Shown: positions 1 through 7,835 of the stretch, piece after piece
Position numbering within the stretch: position 1 is the first letter of the stretch
Layout of the letters: each line of letters begins with the position of its first letter
The notes under the pieces: generated by a model
What the model saw: the letters and a program-made list of their open reading frames with translations, nothing else
What the model was told of the DNA's origin: nothing
Databases searched by the model: none
Assembly: GCA_026390815.1 (NCBI GenBank)
Contig: JAPLFH010000008.1
Location: 1-38,749 of the forward strand
DNA from: Ignavibacteriales bacterium
GTDB taxonomy: Bacteria > Bacteroidota > Ignavibacteria > Ignavibacteriales > SURF-24
Direction of reading: 5' to 3'
Length of the DNA: 38,749 nt
Translations under genes and position numbers: made by a program

Positions 1-69
1 ATTGTTTTCAAGAAGTTCTCTTAGAATAATTACTTTTTGTTCAGCCGAGTAGTGTTTTCTTTCTCTCAT
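1..69 (-). CDS. IS3-family transposase OrfA, N-terminal fragment (runs off the window)
   Basis: Reading from 69 down to 1 gives 23 codons starting MRERKHYSAEQKVIILRE, a pattern typical of the first helix of the helix-turn-helix OrfA subunit of IS3-family transposases (basic start, then Y-S/T-x-E-x-K-x-x-I-L-R-E). The protein would bind the IS ends as part of the OrfAB transposase. An in-frame ATG lies five codons upstream at 84-82, but the second ATG (69-67) is preferred because GGAG sits nine bases before it on the minus strand, while no Shine-Dalgarno sequence precedes the first. The downstream part, including any OrfB with the DDE catalytic core, is not in the window, so activity cannot be judged. 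Confidence 0.72.
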   Translation of the reverse strand, partial: MRERKHYSAEQKVIILRELLENN

Positions 70-140
70 TGTTGGAATCTCCATTTTTTATTTTACAAAT
101 ATTATAATTTGAAAATTCCTTTTCCACTTGAAGCATTACA
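1..140 (-). mobile_element. End of an IS3-like insertion sequence (rest lies outside the window)
   Basis: The minus strand encodes the N-terminus of an IS3-type OrfA. The element's outer end can be placed because the sequence from 141 onward is a near-copy of 4611-4697, whereas 1-140 is not matched there. Read on the minus strand the element begins with TG (TGTAATGCTTCAAGTGG), the dinucleotide usual for IS3-family termini. About 55-70 nt separate this end from the start codon. The other terminus and any target duplication are outside the window, so the subgroup is not known. Confidence 0.7.
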
Positions 141-179
141 GATCAGTCATACTCGAAGAAAATGATTTTAGTACGGTAA
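141..179 (+). pseudogene. 3' remnant of a T9SS cargo gene cut by the insertion sequence
   Basis: Twelve codons plus stop encode DQSYSKKMILVR, identical to the last residues of the YCF48-like cargo protein that ends at 4649. An in-frame TGA at 129-131 and the IS end at 140 cut it off from any upstream coding sequence. The last strand of a T9SS sorting domain (KKMILVR) is recognisable. The simplest reading is that a paralogue or tandem copy of the 3297-4649 gene once ended here and was broken by the IS insertion. The rest of the gene may lie beyond the left window edge. Confidence 0.65.
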
Positions 180-227
180 ACACGTTCAGTAGGTCGGACT
201 CCACCACAGTGGACTGTTCGACCTACA
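141..227 (+). repeat. 87-bp direct repeat, copy A (cargo gene 3' end plus hairpin)
   Basis: This segment matches 4611-4697 with four differences (positions 176, 197, 200 and 208). It holds the last 12 codons and stop of a T9SS cargo gene and then a long hairpin at 189-226: the arm GTAGGTCGGAC pairs with GTTCGACCTAC (one G-T pair), and an inner TCCAC/GTGGA closes on a CACA loop. The hairpin is followed four bases later by a short T run (231-235), so it could act as a terminator in this copy. Confidence 0.8.
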
Positions 228-295
228 TAGTTTTTACCAATTGGATTTACATATTTCTCATTGGATTATTAACTACTCAAATAATATACAACTAA

Positions 296-562
296 CTTAA
301 GAAAGTGTGCAACAACCAAAAAGGGATTCATCGGGAAGGTGATCAACTACTGCAAACAACCGAAAGTGGTGCAATTGAAACTGATGAAGATATTTTAAAT
401 ATCGGACCAACTTCCGGTGTTGTAGAAATAAAGTTAAAGCAAATTATTCTTGACAAAAAAATTATATCGGAAGCGGTTAAGGGGGATGAAGTTACTTTTG
501 AATGTAGCCAACGGGTTAGACCACATGATATGGTTTATAAGGTAGTTTCAATTACTTCCTAA
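296..562 (+). pseudogene. Orphan beta-barrel domain ORF, probable gene fragment (EF-Tu domain-2 / U32-peptidase C-terminal type)
   Basis: The frame is open from 296 to the stop at 560-562; the first possible start is GTG at 305, giving 85 residues. It has no convincing ribosome binding site and an N-terminus of unlikely composition. Residues about 29-82 contain I-G-P-T-S-G-V-V-E, G-D-E-V-T-F and V-R-P-H-D-M-V-Y-K-V-V. This resembles the small beta-barrel found as EF-Tu-like domain 2 in stand-alone proteins of about 80 residues and at the C-terminus of U32-type peptidases. I read it as a C-terminal fragment left by rearrangement next to the IS element, though a short genuine protein is possible. 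Function is unknown. Confidence 0.4.
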
Positions 563-794
563 TTAAATAAGAGCACAGATGAAGAAACAACAAAATATTT
601 TTATACAAGAAAAATTGGGGAAAATTTTCTCCTTAAAAAATTCTTGATATCATTGTTTTTTTTTTCGCATATTAATAACGGATTTAAGCAGGTTACTTTT
701 GTAATCTAAGTTTCTTCAATAAGTCAGTTATTTTTTAATAAATATACGTTCTAAATAGTTGTGTTCTATAAATTAATTTTGGGAGGAAGTACAT

Positions 795-839
795 ATGACT
801 AGTACAAGCCAAAACAAAAACATACCTGCATTTATCTAA
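795..839 (+). CDS. Possible 14-codon leader peptide or gene remnant
   Basis: ATG at 795 is preceded at good spacing by a strong Shine-Dalgarno sequence (GGGAGGAAG, 781-789). Translation gives MTSTSQNKNIPAFI and then TAA at 837. It has no run of regulatory codons and no hydrophobic stretch. It could be a leader upstream of the protease gene, the start of a decayed gene, or chance. Confidence 0.25.
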   Translation: MTSTSQNKNIPAFI

Positions 840-877
840 AAAGATAAACGAATAATTTCTATCATCCAGGGGAACCA

Positions 878-934
878 ATGATATCAAATAAAACAAAAAT
901 ATTATTTTTTCCTTGCCTCGATTCCAAAAGTTAA
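878..934 (+). CDS. Possible 18-codon ORF with ribosome binding site
   Basis: ATG at 878 follows AGGGGA at close spacing, and the frame runs to TAA at 932 (MISNKTKILFFPCLDSKS). It lies between the 14-codon ORF and the metalloprotease gene. A hydrophobic patch (ILFFPCL) is present but the peptide is too short to assign. Chance occurrence is quite possible. Confidence 0.2.
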   Translation: MISNKTKILFFPCLDSKS

Positions 935-1031
935 GAATGAATAACGGAAAGCAATGGTTTTAATGAATGGTCCATAATGACCAGATAAATTTACTAATTA
1001 AATTAGCAATTATAATTAAAAGGAGTACGTT

Positions 1032-3236
1032 ATGAGTCTCAAAAATGTTCTAAAATTTTCCTGCTTTGTTTTGGCGATTTTTTTATTAAACGCTAATACC
1101 GGGATAGCTCAGAAATTCAAATCTGATACATATGAGTTTAGAGATAACCTGCGTATTAATTCAAAAACTAAGATCGCTGAAATTATGTATTCTACAGATA
1201 AAACAATTTATAAAGGAACACCGGAACAAATTGCACGTCAATTTCTTCACGAGAACAAAACTGTTTTTGGTATAGACAATATTTCAGATTTGCAATTGCT
1301 TGAAGTAATAGAAAGTCCCGGCGGAAAACATGTTGGTTTCATCCAGACTTATAAAGGAATACCTGTATATGGTTCAGAAACAGTTGTTAGTATAAATGAT
1401 AAAAACCAGGTAACAACTGTTGCAAACGGTTGTGTTCCATTGAAAGGTTTTAACAATACTTCTGTGAATGTTGGTAAGGAAAAAGCACTGAGTAACGCAA
1501 AAATAAAAGCAAAGATTATAGATGATAAACAACTTATTGCTGAACCCAAGCAAAAGCTATATATATACGCGGATTCATTATACAATCTTACTTTAGTTTG
1601 GAAAGTAAATATAACCGCTGATTCACCTGTAGGTAGTTGGGATATTCTGATAGACGTAAATACGGGTGATATAGTAAAGTTTGATGATGTTAGAGCATTA
1701 GTAAATGGACAAGGGAAAGTTTTTATTCCGGATCCAGTTACATATCTAAACAATACAAACCTTACTGATCAAAATAATACAGATTATACCGCAATTCAAA
1801 GCGCATATAGTACAGTAACTCTACCTAATTTATCTGCAGCCGACCAAAATGGTTGGTATTGGATATCCGGGACTTATGCCCGATCTTTTCAAATTTCAGC
1901 TCCAAATTATCCACAAGTAAGTAATACAACAGCCTCGTTTTTGCTAGACCGCAGCCAGCCTGGCTTTGAGGAAGTAAATGCCTATTATTTTATTGATGCC
2001 CAAAGGCAATACATTGGCTCTTTAGGTTTTTCACCCAAGTGGGATGGACATGATTATATTTATTTTGATGCACACGGAATAGAAGATGATAATTCCGCGT
2101 ATATTCCAGACTATAAATGGATACTTTTTGGTGATGGCGGTGTTGATGGAGCTGAAGACCATAATACAATAATACATGAATATACACATGCAGTTCATGA
2201 TGCTCTTATGACAGGAACAGGATTGGGGAATGGAGATGAAAAAACGATAGGCGAAGGTTCTGCTGATTACATGGCAGTTAGTTACAGAAGAACTCTTTCA
2301 TCATTCCAACCGGATGTATGTTTCCCCTGGGATTTAAATGGAATGCCCGACCAGCGTTATTTAAGTTCTACCGTACAGTATCCTGATAATTGGACAGACT
2401 GGTATGCTGGTGGCACAGTTTGGGCTTCTACGCTGATGGATATACAAAACTATGGAGATATTGGGAGAGATGTCGCCCATAAACTATTACTTAAATCATT
2501 CAGTTATGCAAACAGTTCTATTATTGCTCCAGATCATGTTTTTTATGTAATGAGAGCTGATCAGGATATATATGGAGAGGCTCATTTAAGTTCTTTGGGA
2601 AAAGGTTTTTATAATAGAGGTTTTTTCAATCCTCGAAATAATCCAACACCAGCACACCCAAGCAATTTATTAAATGGAAACATTACATCAAGCACAACCT
2701 GGAATGGCATAAAATGGGTAAATGGTTATGTGTATATTAAACCCGGTGTATATGTTAGAAGCTATGCGTTTCTTTTTATTGGTGATAATCAAAGAATTGT
2801 TGTTGAAAATGGGGCAACTCTTGAAATTACAGGACCGTTAGTAAAATATTTTAGAGCTGATATACAGGTTAATCCTGGTGGGAATTTGATCTTTTCAAAG
2901 AGAGTCGGTGATAATGAATTAACAGAATCGGAATTACCTTCAGAATATAGCCTTCTTGGCAATTATCCCAACCCATTCAATCCAACTACAACAATAAAAT
3001 ATTCACTTCCAAAGGAATCTTCTGTTGAATTAAATATTTATGATATGCTTGGAAGAGAATTAAAAACTTATAATGTCAGTTCACAACAAGCCGGTTATAA
3101 TGAAATAACCTGGGATGGACGAAACGAGAATGGAGAGTCAGTATCAAGCGGTGTTTATATTTATAAGATAAAATTCAAAACAAGAGGTAATTATAACACA
3201 GTTGAAAAATCAGCAAAATTAGTTTTGACTAAATAA
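1032..3236 (+). CDS. Secreted fungalysin/thermolysin-like zinc metalloprotease with T9SS sorting domain
   Basis: The predicted protein has 734 residues. Residues 1-26 form a signal peptide ending ...TGIAQ. Residues about 60-135 look like an FTP (fungalysin/thermolysin) inhibitory propeptide (GIPVYGSETVVSIN), followed by a PepSY-like segment to about 218. The catalytic domain contains HEYTH at 382-386 and E-G-S-A-D at 408-412, giving presumed zinc ligands H382, H386 and E408 and catalytic E383. This layout fits MEROPS M36 or a close M4 relative. Residues about 641-734 form a type A T9SS sorting domain starting YPNPFNP (645-651) and ending in a basic KSAKLVLTK strand. The enzyme would be exported by Sec, carried across the outer membrane by T9SS, and degrade extracellular protein. 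AAGGAG lies six bases before the ATG. A terminator follows the stop. Confidence 0.87.
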   Translation: MSLKNVLKFSCFVLAIFLLNANTGIAQKFKSDTYEFRDNLRINSKTKIAEIMYSTDKTIYKGTPEQIARQFLHENKTVFGIDNISDLQLLEVIESPGGKHVGFIQTYKGIPVYGSETVVSINDKNQVTTVANGCVPLKGFNNTSVNVGKEKALSNAKIKAKIIDDKQLIAEPKQKLYIYADSLYNLTLVWKVNITADSPVGSWDILIDVNTGDIVKFDDVRALVNGQGKVFIPDPVTYLNNTNLTDQNNTDYTAIQSAYSTVTLPNLSAADQNGWYWISGTYARSFQISAPNYPQVSNTTASFLLDRSQPGFEEVNAYYFIDAQRQYIGSLGFSPKWDGHDYIYFDAHGIEDDNSAYIPDYKWILFGDGGVDGAEDHNTIIHEYTHAVHDALMTGTGLGNGDEKTIGEGSADYMAVSYRRTLSSFQPDVCFPWDLNGMPDQRYLSSTVQYPDNWTDWYAGGTVWASTLMDIQNYGDIGRDVAHKLLLKSFSYANSSIIAPDHVFYVMRADQDIYGEAHLSSLGKGFYNRGFFNPRNNPTPAHPSNLLNGNITSSTTWNGIKWVNGYVYIKPGVYVRSYAFLFIGDNQRIVVENGATLEITGPLVKYFRADIQVNPGGNLIFSKRVGDNELTESELPSEYSLLGNYPNPFNPTTTIKYSLPKESSVELNIYDMLGRELKTYNVSSQQAGYNEITWDGRNENGESVSSGVYIYKIKFKTRGNYNTVEKSAKLVLTK

Positions 3237-3248
3237 TCAAAAACCAAT

Positions 3249-3277
3249 AGCGGGATATTTAGCTATCCCGCTTTTGT
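3249..3277 (+). terminator. Rho-independent terminator after the metalloprotease gene
   Basis: A perfect 9-bp stem AGCGGGATA (3249-3257) pairs with TATCCCGCT (3264-3272) across a six-base loop, followed by TTTTG. It sits 12 bases after the protease stop codon and separates that gene from the cargo gene at 3297. Confidence 0.8.
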
Positions 3278-3296
3278 TATAAATTGGGCAGGTATT

Positions 3297-4649
3297 ATGA
3301 AAAAAAAAATCCACTCTAAAATTTTTCTAATTTTTATATTGATAACAATATTTTTATGTAATAGTATTTTTCCACAAATATTGGAAAGGATAATTCCAGT
3401 ATTTCCTTCGGCTGCCGACACTTTAGGAGAATATGCAAATGTCGTTTTTACAAATAAAGATACTGGATGGATTTATACGACTTTACGATTAATAAAACCT
3501 TATGGGGATTGTTATAATAAACTATTTCGAACTACTGATGGAGGCAAAAGCTGGGAGAAAAAAATATTAGAAATAGGTGTTTTTGATATTTATAGAATGT
3601 ATACTAAAGAACCTGATTTTTTATTCGTAGTATATCATGGTAATAATATTTTAATAACACCAAACGGTGGTAGTAGTTGGGATTCATCAAAGATTGATGA
3701 GATGCAAAGCGGTATTAATAAAATACATTTTTTTAACGAGAGAGATGCAATTGCATTCAGTAATAACCGTTGGTTTACATCGGACGGCGGATATTCATGG
3801 AAAAAGGGAAATGTTACACAAAAAGAATTTCTATCACCATCAGATGTGTGTTTTGTGAATGATAGTCTCGGATGGATGCTAAGCGGTCACTATTTGATTA
3901 CTGATGTAGGCATTATAGCCAACACAACAAACGGCGGCAGAACCTGGGCATATCAGGATTCCATAACTAGTTTATTATATGGCGTTGAATTTATTGATTC
4001 ATTAAAAGGATTTGCAGTTGGTACAAATCGCAGTTTTAGCAATGGTTATATTTATAAAACAAAAGATGGTGGTAAAAACTGGGAAATAGAGAGATATGAA
4101 AATGTAGGTCCTTTCTGGGATGTGAGCTTTTTAGATAGTTTATATGGATGGATAAGTGGAACAGGAAGAATACTTAGAACAACAGATGGAGGGGAAACGT
4201 GGGAAACACAAGTAGAAGGATATACCGCATCATTTAAGCAGTTAATAATGCTTAAGAAAGATAAGACTGCTTATGTTTTTGGTGATGATTGGAATGGTAA
4301 AACGCATACGTTATTAAGAGCAGATTTAAGTAACCTAACTGAAGTAGAAGCTAAAAAGGAAACTAAGCCAAAGGAATTTCTATTATTCAATAATTATCCA
4401 AACCCATTTAACCCGACGACAACAATAAGCTACAACTTACCATCAGATGGAAGAGTTACAATTAAAGTTTATGATATGCTTGGAAGAGAAGTAAAAACGT
4501 TGGTTAATGATTATAAAAATGCAGGCAGCTATTCAGTTGTTTGGAATAGTAAGGATATTTATGACAATGAAGTTTCTTCAGGAATATATTTCTATAATAT
4601 CAGGTTCAAGGATCAGTCATACTCGAAGAAAATGATTTTAGTACGATAA
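3297..4649 (+). CDS. YCF48-like beta-propeller protein with T9SS sorting domain
   Basis: The protein has 450 residues with an N-terminal signal peptide (1 to about 26, ...NSIFPQ). Blades are marked by T-x-G-G-x-x-W motifs at about 79-86, 121-128, 161-168, 210-217, 255-262 and 295-302 (such as TTDGGKSW and TTDGGETW), the pattern of YCF48/BNR-type propellers. Residues 363-450 are a T9SS type A sorting domain (NYPNPFNP at 366-373, VSSGIYFYNI, final KKMILVR). It is expected to be exported and exposed at the cell surface; no enzymatic site is visible. The start has only a weak ribosome binding site (CAGG). Its 3' end and the following hairpin are nearly duplicated at 141-227. Confidence 0.82.
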   Translation: MKKKIHSKIFLIFILITIFLCNSIFPQILERIIPVFPSAADTLGEYANVVFTNKDTGWIYTTLRLIKPYGDCYNKLFRTTDGGKSWEKKILEIGVFDIYRMYTKEPDFLFVVYHGNNILITPNGGSSWDSSKIDEMQSGINKIHFFNERDAIAFSNNRWFTSDGGYSWKKGNVTQKEFLSPSDVCFVNDSLGWMLSGHYLITDVGIIANTTNGGRTWAYQDSITSLLYGVEFIDSLKGFAVGTNRSFSNGYIYKTKDGGKNWEIERYENVGPFWDVSFLDSLYGWISGTGRILRTTDGGETWETQVEGYTASFKQLIMLKKDKTAYVFGDDWNGKTHTLLRADLSNLTEVEAKKETKPKEFLLFNNYPNPFNPTTTISYNLPSDGRVTIKVYDMLGREVKTLVNDYKNAGSYSVVWNSKDIYDNEVSSGIYFYNIRFKDQSYSKKMILVR

Positions 4650-4697
4650 ACACGTTCAGTAGGTCGAACACCACCACGGTGGACTGTTCGACCTACA
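4611..4697 (+). repeat. 87-bp direct repeat, copy B, with hairpin
   Basis: This is the counterpart of 141-227 (83 of 87 positions identical). It spans the last codons of the propeller gene and the hairpin at 4659-4696: GTAGGTCGAAC pairs perfectly with GTTCGACCTAC, with an inner CCAC/GTGG pairing. Unlike copy A no T run follows at once, so it is less like an intrinsic terminator. It may be a dispersed palindromic element. Confidence 0.8.
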
Positions 4698-4818
4698 GCT
4701 ATTTAGCTACTTACAGGAAAGGATTCCCGCCAACCTGGGGACAATAACAATATCCATTCACTTCCGTTTTATAAGAAAATCCAAATAAAAAATCTCTCTG
4801 AATAATATTTTCAAAATC

Positions 4819-4839
4819 TTTTAGGAAATTTTCCTAAAA
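4819..4839. promoter_or_regulatory. Perfect 10-bp inverted repeat, possible operator
   Basis: TTTTAGGAAA (4819-4828) is followed by one central T and then its exact complement TTTCCTAAAA (4830-4839). The near-continuous dyad lies 51 bases before the start of the SpmAB-like gene. With a one-base centre it is better suited to binding a dimeric protein than to forming a terminator hairpin. No regulator is identified. Confidence 0.4.
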
Positions 4840-4890
4840 CTATCATAAATTGCAGACAAAATTTTATTCCTCAAACTAAGGGAGAAATTA

Positions 4891-6522
4891 ATGCTGAATT
4901 ATGTGTGGCTCGGACTTATTGTTTTGGGAATTGGTGTTGCTTTATCGGTAGATGTTATTGATAAAAGCGAAAACAAATATCAAAACAAAACTCCCATTCC
5001 GGTTATGGTTCAATTTAACCAACCTTTTAACCAGGATTCTTCAAAAACGTTTGATGTAAAAATAAAAGTCGGAGCAAAGACTTTTAATTCATACTATCAG
5101 GCAAATTTAAAAAATGATTTTGAACAGCCAGCCAGGTTAACCTTCGACAAAATTAAAAAAAGTATAACTCTCTTTTTAAAAGTAAATGATAATACTCCGG
5201 CAATCTGGAAACAGATGGCAAAAGTTACTGGAAAGGAGGATGATCTTAACGGCACATTCTTGGTAAATAATTTTCTTTCTCCAACCGATGTTGAAGGTAA
5301 AATTATTTTGGAAGAAATATCATTTGCAAAAATGCGGGAAGTTACAAACTCCGCTCTGGAATATGCCGGCACCGCTGTAAACATTGCGCTCGGATTAATT
5401 GGTATAATGGCATTGTGGCTTGGAATTATGAAGATAGCAGAAGAAGCTGGCTTAATTAAAATTATGGCGAATGCACTAAAACCAATAACCAGATTTTTAT
5501 TTCCGGATGTGCCATCAGATCACCCGGCAGTTGGCGCAATGATAATGAATATCTCTGCAAATATGCTTGGGCTTTCTAATGCAGCTACTCCTTTTGGATT
5601 GAAAGCCATGGAGGAATTAGATAAAATAAATCCAGAAAAAGGAACTGCAACAAATGCAATGTGCACATTCCTGGCAATAAATACCGCTGGATTAACTTTT
5701 ATTCCAGCCTCGGCAATTGCAATTAGAGCCTCGATGGGAAGCTCTGATCCAGCAATTATAATTGGTACATCTATTTTTGGAGCAACCTGCGCAACAATAG
5801 TTGGAGTAACATCCGCAAAAATTTTAGAGAAATTTCCGATTAAGAAAAGTGAATTTGGGAATTGGGTTAAATCAAATTTGCGTCCGTTAGCTTTTTTGCT
5901 TGTAGCCATTGCTTTAATTTCTGGTCTGATTGCTACCGGAGTTGGAGCCTTAATTGGTTCGGCGTTAAGTTTTATTAATCCTGATCTTTTCAAAAATATT
6001 ATTCAGGTCGTTTCTGCTTTAGCTATACCATTAATAATTTTCACATTTGTAACCTACGGTATTTTTAAGAAGGTTAAAATTTATGAGAAGTTTATCGAAG
6101 GTGCCAAAGAAGGATTTAATGTTGCTATAAGAATTATTCCTTACTTAGTTGCAATGCTTGTGGCAATAGGAATTTTTAGAGCTGGCGGAGCAATGGATTT
6201 TTTGATACTTCTACTTCGTCCGGCTACAGATTTAATTGGAATGCCTGCCGAAGCGCTTCCAATGGCTTTAATGCGCCCATTATCCGGTAGCGGATCACTT
6301 GGAATTATGGCAGAGATAATGAAAGTTCATGGGACTGATTCTTTTATCGGAATACTTGTATCAACATTTTTTGGTAGTTCTGAAACCACATTTTATGTGT
6401 TAGCAGTTTATTTTGGTTCTGTAAGTGTTGTTAGAACGCGTCACGCATTGGCTGCAGGTTTATTGGCGGATATAGCCGGAGCACTTGGTGCCTTGTTTAT
6501 CGTGAAAATGTTGTTTGGATAA
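4891..6522 (+). CDS. Fused SpmA-SpmB-like nucleoside-recognition (Gate) domain membrane protein
   Basis: The protein has 543 residues. One membrane segment (about 4-21) precedes a soluble stretch of about 125 residues (23-148) that I do not recognise. The rest is polytopic: residues about 150-315 match the SpmA pattern (NMLGLSNAATPFGLKAM at 224-240, TNAMCTFLAINTAGLTFIP at 254-272). Residues about 405-543 match SpmB (MRPLSGSGSLGIMAEIM at 461-477, FFGSSETTFYVLAVYFGS at 493-510). In Bacillus these are two spore-maturation proteins; fused versions occur in non-sporulating Bacteroidota, where the transported substrate is not settled. GGGAG precedes the ATG. The next gene starts 13 bases after the stop, so the two are probably cotranscribed. 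The inverted repeat at 4819-4839 may control them. Confidence 0.82.
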   Translation: MLNYVWLGLIVLGIGVALSVDVIDKSENKYQNKTPIPVMVQFNQPFNQDSSKTFDVKIKVGAKTFNSYYQANLKNDFEQPARLTFDKIKKSITLFLKVNDNTPAIWKQMAKVTGKEDDLNGTFLVNNFLSPTDVEGKIILEEISFAKMREVTNSALEYAGTAVNIALGLIGIMALWLGIMKIAEEAGLIKIMANALKPITRFLFPDVPSDHPAVGAMIMNISANMLGLSNAATPFGLKAMEELDKINPEKGTATNAMCTFLAINTAGLTFIPASAIAIRASMGSSDPAIIIGTSIFGATCATIVGVTSAKILEKFPIKKSEFGNWVKSNLRPLAFLLVAIALISGLIATGVGALIGSALSFINPDLFKNIIQVVSALAIPLIIFTFVTYGIFKKVKIYEKFIEGAKEGFNVAIRIIPYLVAMLVAIGIFRAGGAMDFLILLLRPATDLIGMPAEALPMALMRPLSGSGSLGIMAEIMKVHGTDSFIGILVSTFFGSSETTFYVLAVYFGSVSVVRTRHALAAGLLADIAGALGALFIVKMLFG

Positions 6523-6535
6523 AATAGGTTTGTAA

Positions 6536-7489
6536 ATGAAAGTTTTTATTACCCGGAAAATTCCTGATATAGCAGTTGAATTATTAATACAAAATGGAAT
6601 TGATGTAGTTGTTTATGGAAAAGATAAACCAATTTCTAAAAATGAATTAATTAAATATTCCAAAGATGCTGATGGTATTATTGCATTGCTAACAGATAAT
6701 TTTGATGCAACAGTAATTAATGAACTTAAGAATTGTAAAATAATTGCTAACTATGCTGTTGGGTACAACAACATTGATTTAATATCAGCTAAAAGGAAAA
6801 ATATAATAATTACAAATACACCGGATATTCTTACAGATGCCACGGCTGATTTAACGATTGCACTGGTTTTATGTTGTGCAAGAAACATCATCGCAGGGCA
6901 TCAGTTTGTTAGTAAAAATAATTTTACTGGTTGGAAACCGGAGTTGTTGCTGGGTGTTGAATTAAAAGGAAAAACATTTGGGATTATTGGCGCTGGTAGA
7001 ATTGGGACTGCAGTGGCAATCCGGGCTAAAGCATTTGGAACCAACATTGTTTATTTCAGTAAAACCCAAAATCTGGGGTTGGAAAAATCATCCGGGGCAA
7101 AAAAAGTTTCTTTAACTCAACTTCTTAAAAATTCAGATATCATTTCTGTTCACTTACCGCTTACCAAAGAAACATATCATCTTTTAGATAAAGAAAAATT
7201 AAATCTAATGAAGGAAAAAGTTATTTTTATTAATACAGCACGAGGTGAAATTGCAGATGAAAAGGAATTGATAAATATGTTAAAAGCTGGAAAAATCTTT
7301 TCTGCTGGCTTTGATGTTTATGAAAATGAGCCGGAACTGAACAAAGAATTATTTAAACTTCCAAATGTTGTTTTACTTCCGCATTTAGGAAGTGCAACAT
7401 TCGAAGCGAGAAGTGGAATGGCAAAACTGGCAGCAATGAATATCATCAACGTATTAAAAGGCAAGAAACCGGTTACGATTGTGGATTGA
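6536..7489 (+). CDS. D-2-hydroxyacid dehydrogenase (glyoxylate/hydroxypyruvate reductase-like)
   Basis: The protein has 317 residues, normal for the family. The NAD(P)-binding loop is GAGRIG at 152-157. Family catalytic residues fit R236 (NTARGE), E265 (DVYENEP) and H283 (LPHLGSA). The substrate-domain signature ANYAVGYNNID at 71-81 is typical of the glyoxylate/hydroxypyruvate reductase and related group. It would interconvert a 2-keto acid and a D-2-hydroxy acid in the cytoplasm. Exact substrate cannot be read from sequence. It sits 13 bases downstream of the SpmAB-like gene. Confidence 0.85.
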   Translation: MKVFITRKIPDIAVELLIQNGIDVVVYGKDKPISKNELIKYSKDADGIIALLTDNFDATVINELKNCKIIANYAVGYNNIDLISAKRKNIIITNTPDILTDATADLTIALVLCCARNIIAGHQFVSKNNFTGWKPELLLGVELKGKTFGIIGAGRIGTAVAIRAKAFGTNIVYFSKTQNLGLEKSSGAKKVSLTQLLKNSDIISVHLPLTKETYHLLDKEKLNLMKEKVIFINTARGEIADEKELINMLKAGKIFSAGFDVYENEPELNKELFKLPNVVLLPHLGSATFEARSGMAKLAAMNIINVLKGKKPVTIVD

Positions 7490-7835
7490 TGATTGCGGAT
7501 TTCAGAGTAATGATTATGGACTGAAGATTAAATCTGGGATTTTGCAAACCATTGGATGGAGTCGTCATTATCTGATTGTATATTTGGACTGTAAATGAAT
7601 TGATTAACGGCTAAACTACACTTGAAATAAATTGGTTATTGGTTTCTTTAATGAGTCTGCTTTATTGAGTCGTTTGGTATAGAGGTATAAAGTGCAAAGT
7701 GTGGAAATATACCTTATCCCATTATATCTATTTAAGGAAAACTATTTTCCATTTAGTATATCTATTGACTAATGACCTACTGATAATTAACTTGCAATAG
7801 TAAAAACATATTTTTTCAATCAACTAAAGTATAAT
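7490..7835. other. 346-bp gap, no gene seen
   Basis: No coding region is apparent. The sequence is AT-rich and contains degenerate GGTATAAAG-like words near 7686 that resemble the minisatellite unit at 23691. A small inverted repeat GGAAAA-CTA-TTTTCC lies at 7736-7750. No clear terminator follows the dehydrogenase gene and no clear promoter or ribosome binding site precedes ald. Confidence 0.5.

Larger units (their letters stand above)
563..1031. other. 469-bp gap with two very short ORFs
   Basis: No long gene is visible. The near-palindrome GGGGAAAATTTTCTCC lies at 617-632. Two very short ORFs with good ribosome binding sites follow (795-839 and 878-934, listed separately). An AAGGAG at 1020-1025 serves the protease gene. 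No convincing promoter pair was found. Confidence 0.5.

Noticed and set aside
617-632. Terminator at GGGGAAAATTTTCTCC
   Set aside because: The pairing leaves no loop of workable size and no T run follows, so it is only a near-palindrome in AT-rich DNA.
694-701. Promoter -7 element TACTTTTG upstream of the protease gene
   Set aside because: It matches TAnnTTTG but no TTG/TTTG lies 19-21 bases upstream, and such octamers are common in this AT-rich sequence.
1349-1753. 134-codon minus-strand frame inside the metalloprotease gene
   Set aside because: It lies wholly opposite the propeptide region of a gene with clear domains and has no start signal or recognisable motif.
4659-4696. tRNA-like GTTCGA in a folded region
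   Set aside because: It is one long simple hairpin, with no cloverleaf, anticodon arm or acceptor stem, and it recurs after a protein-gene end.
5520-5993. 157-codon minus-strand frame inside the SpmAB-like gene
   Set aside because: It is opposite a conserved membrane-protein core, and its composition mirrors the codons of the opposite strand.
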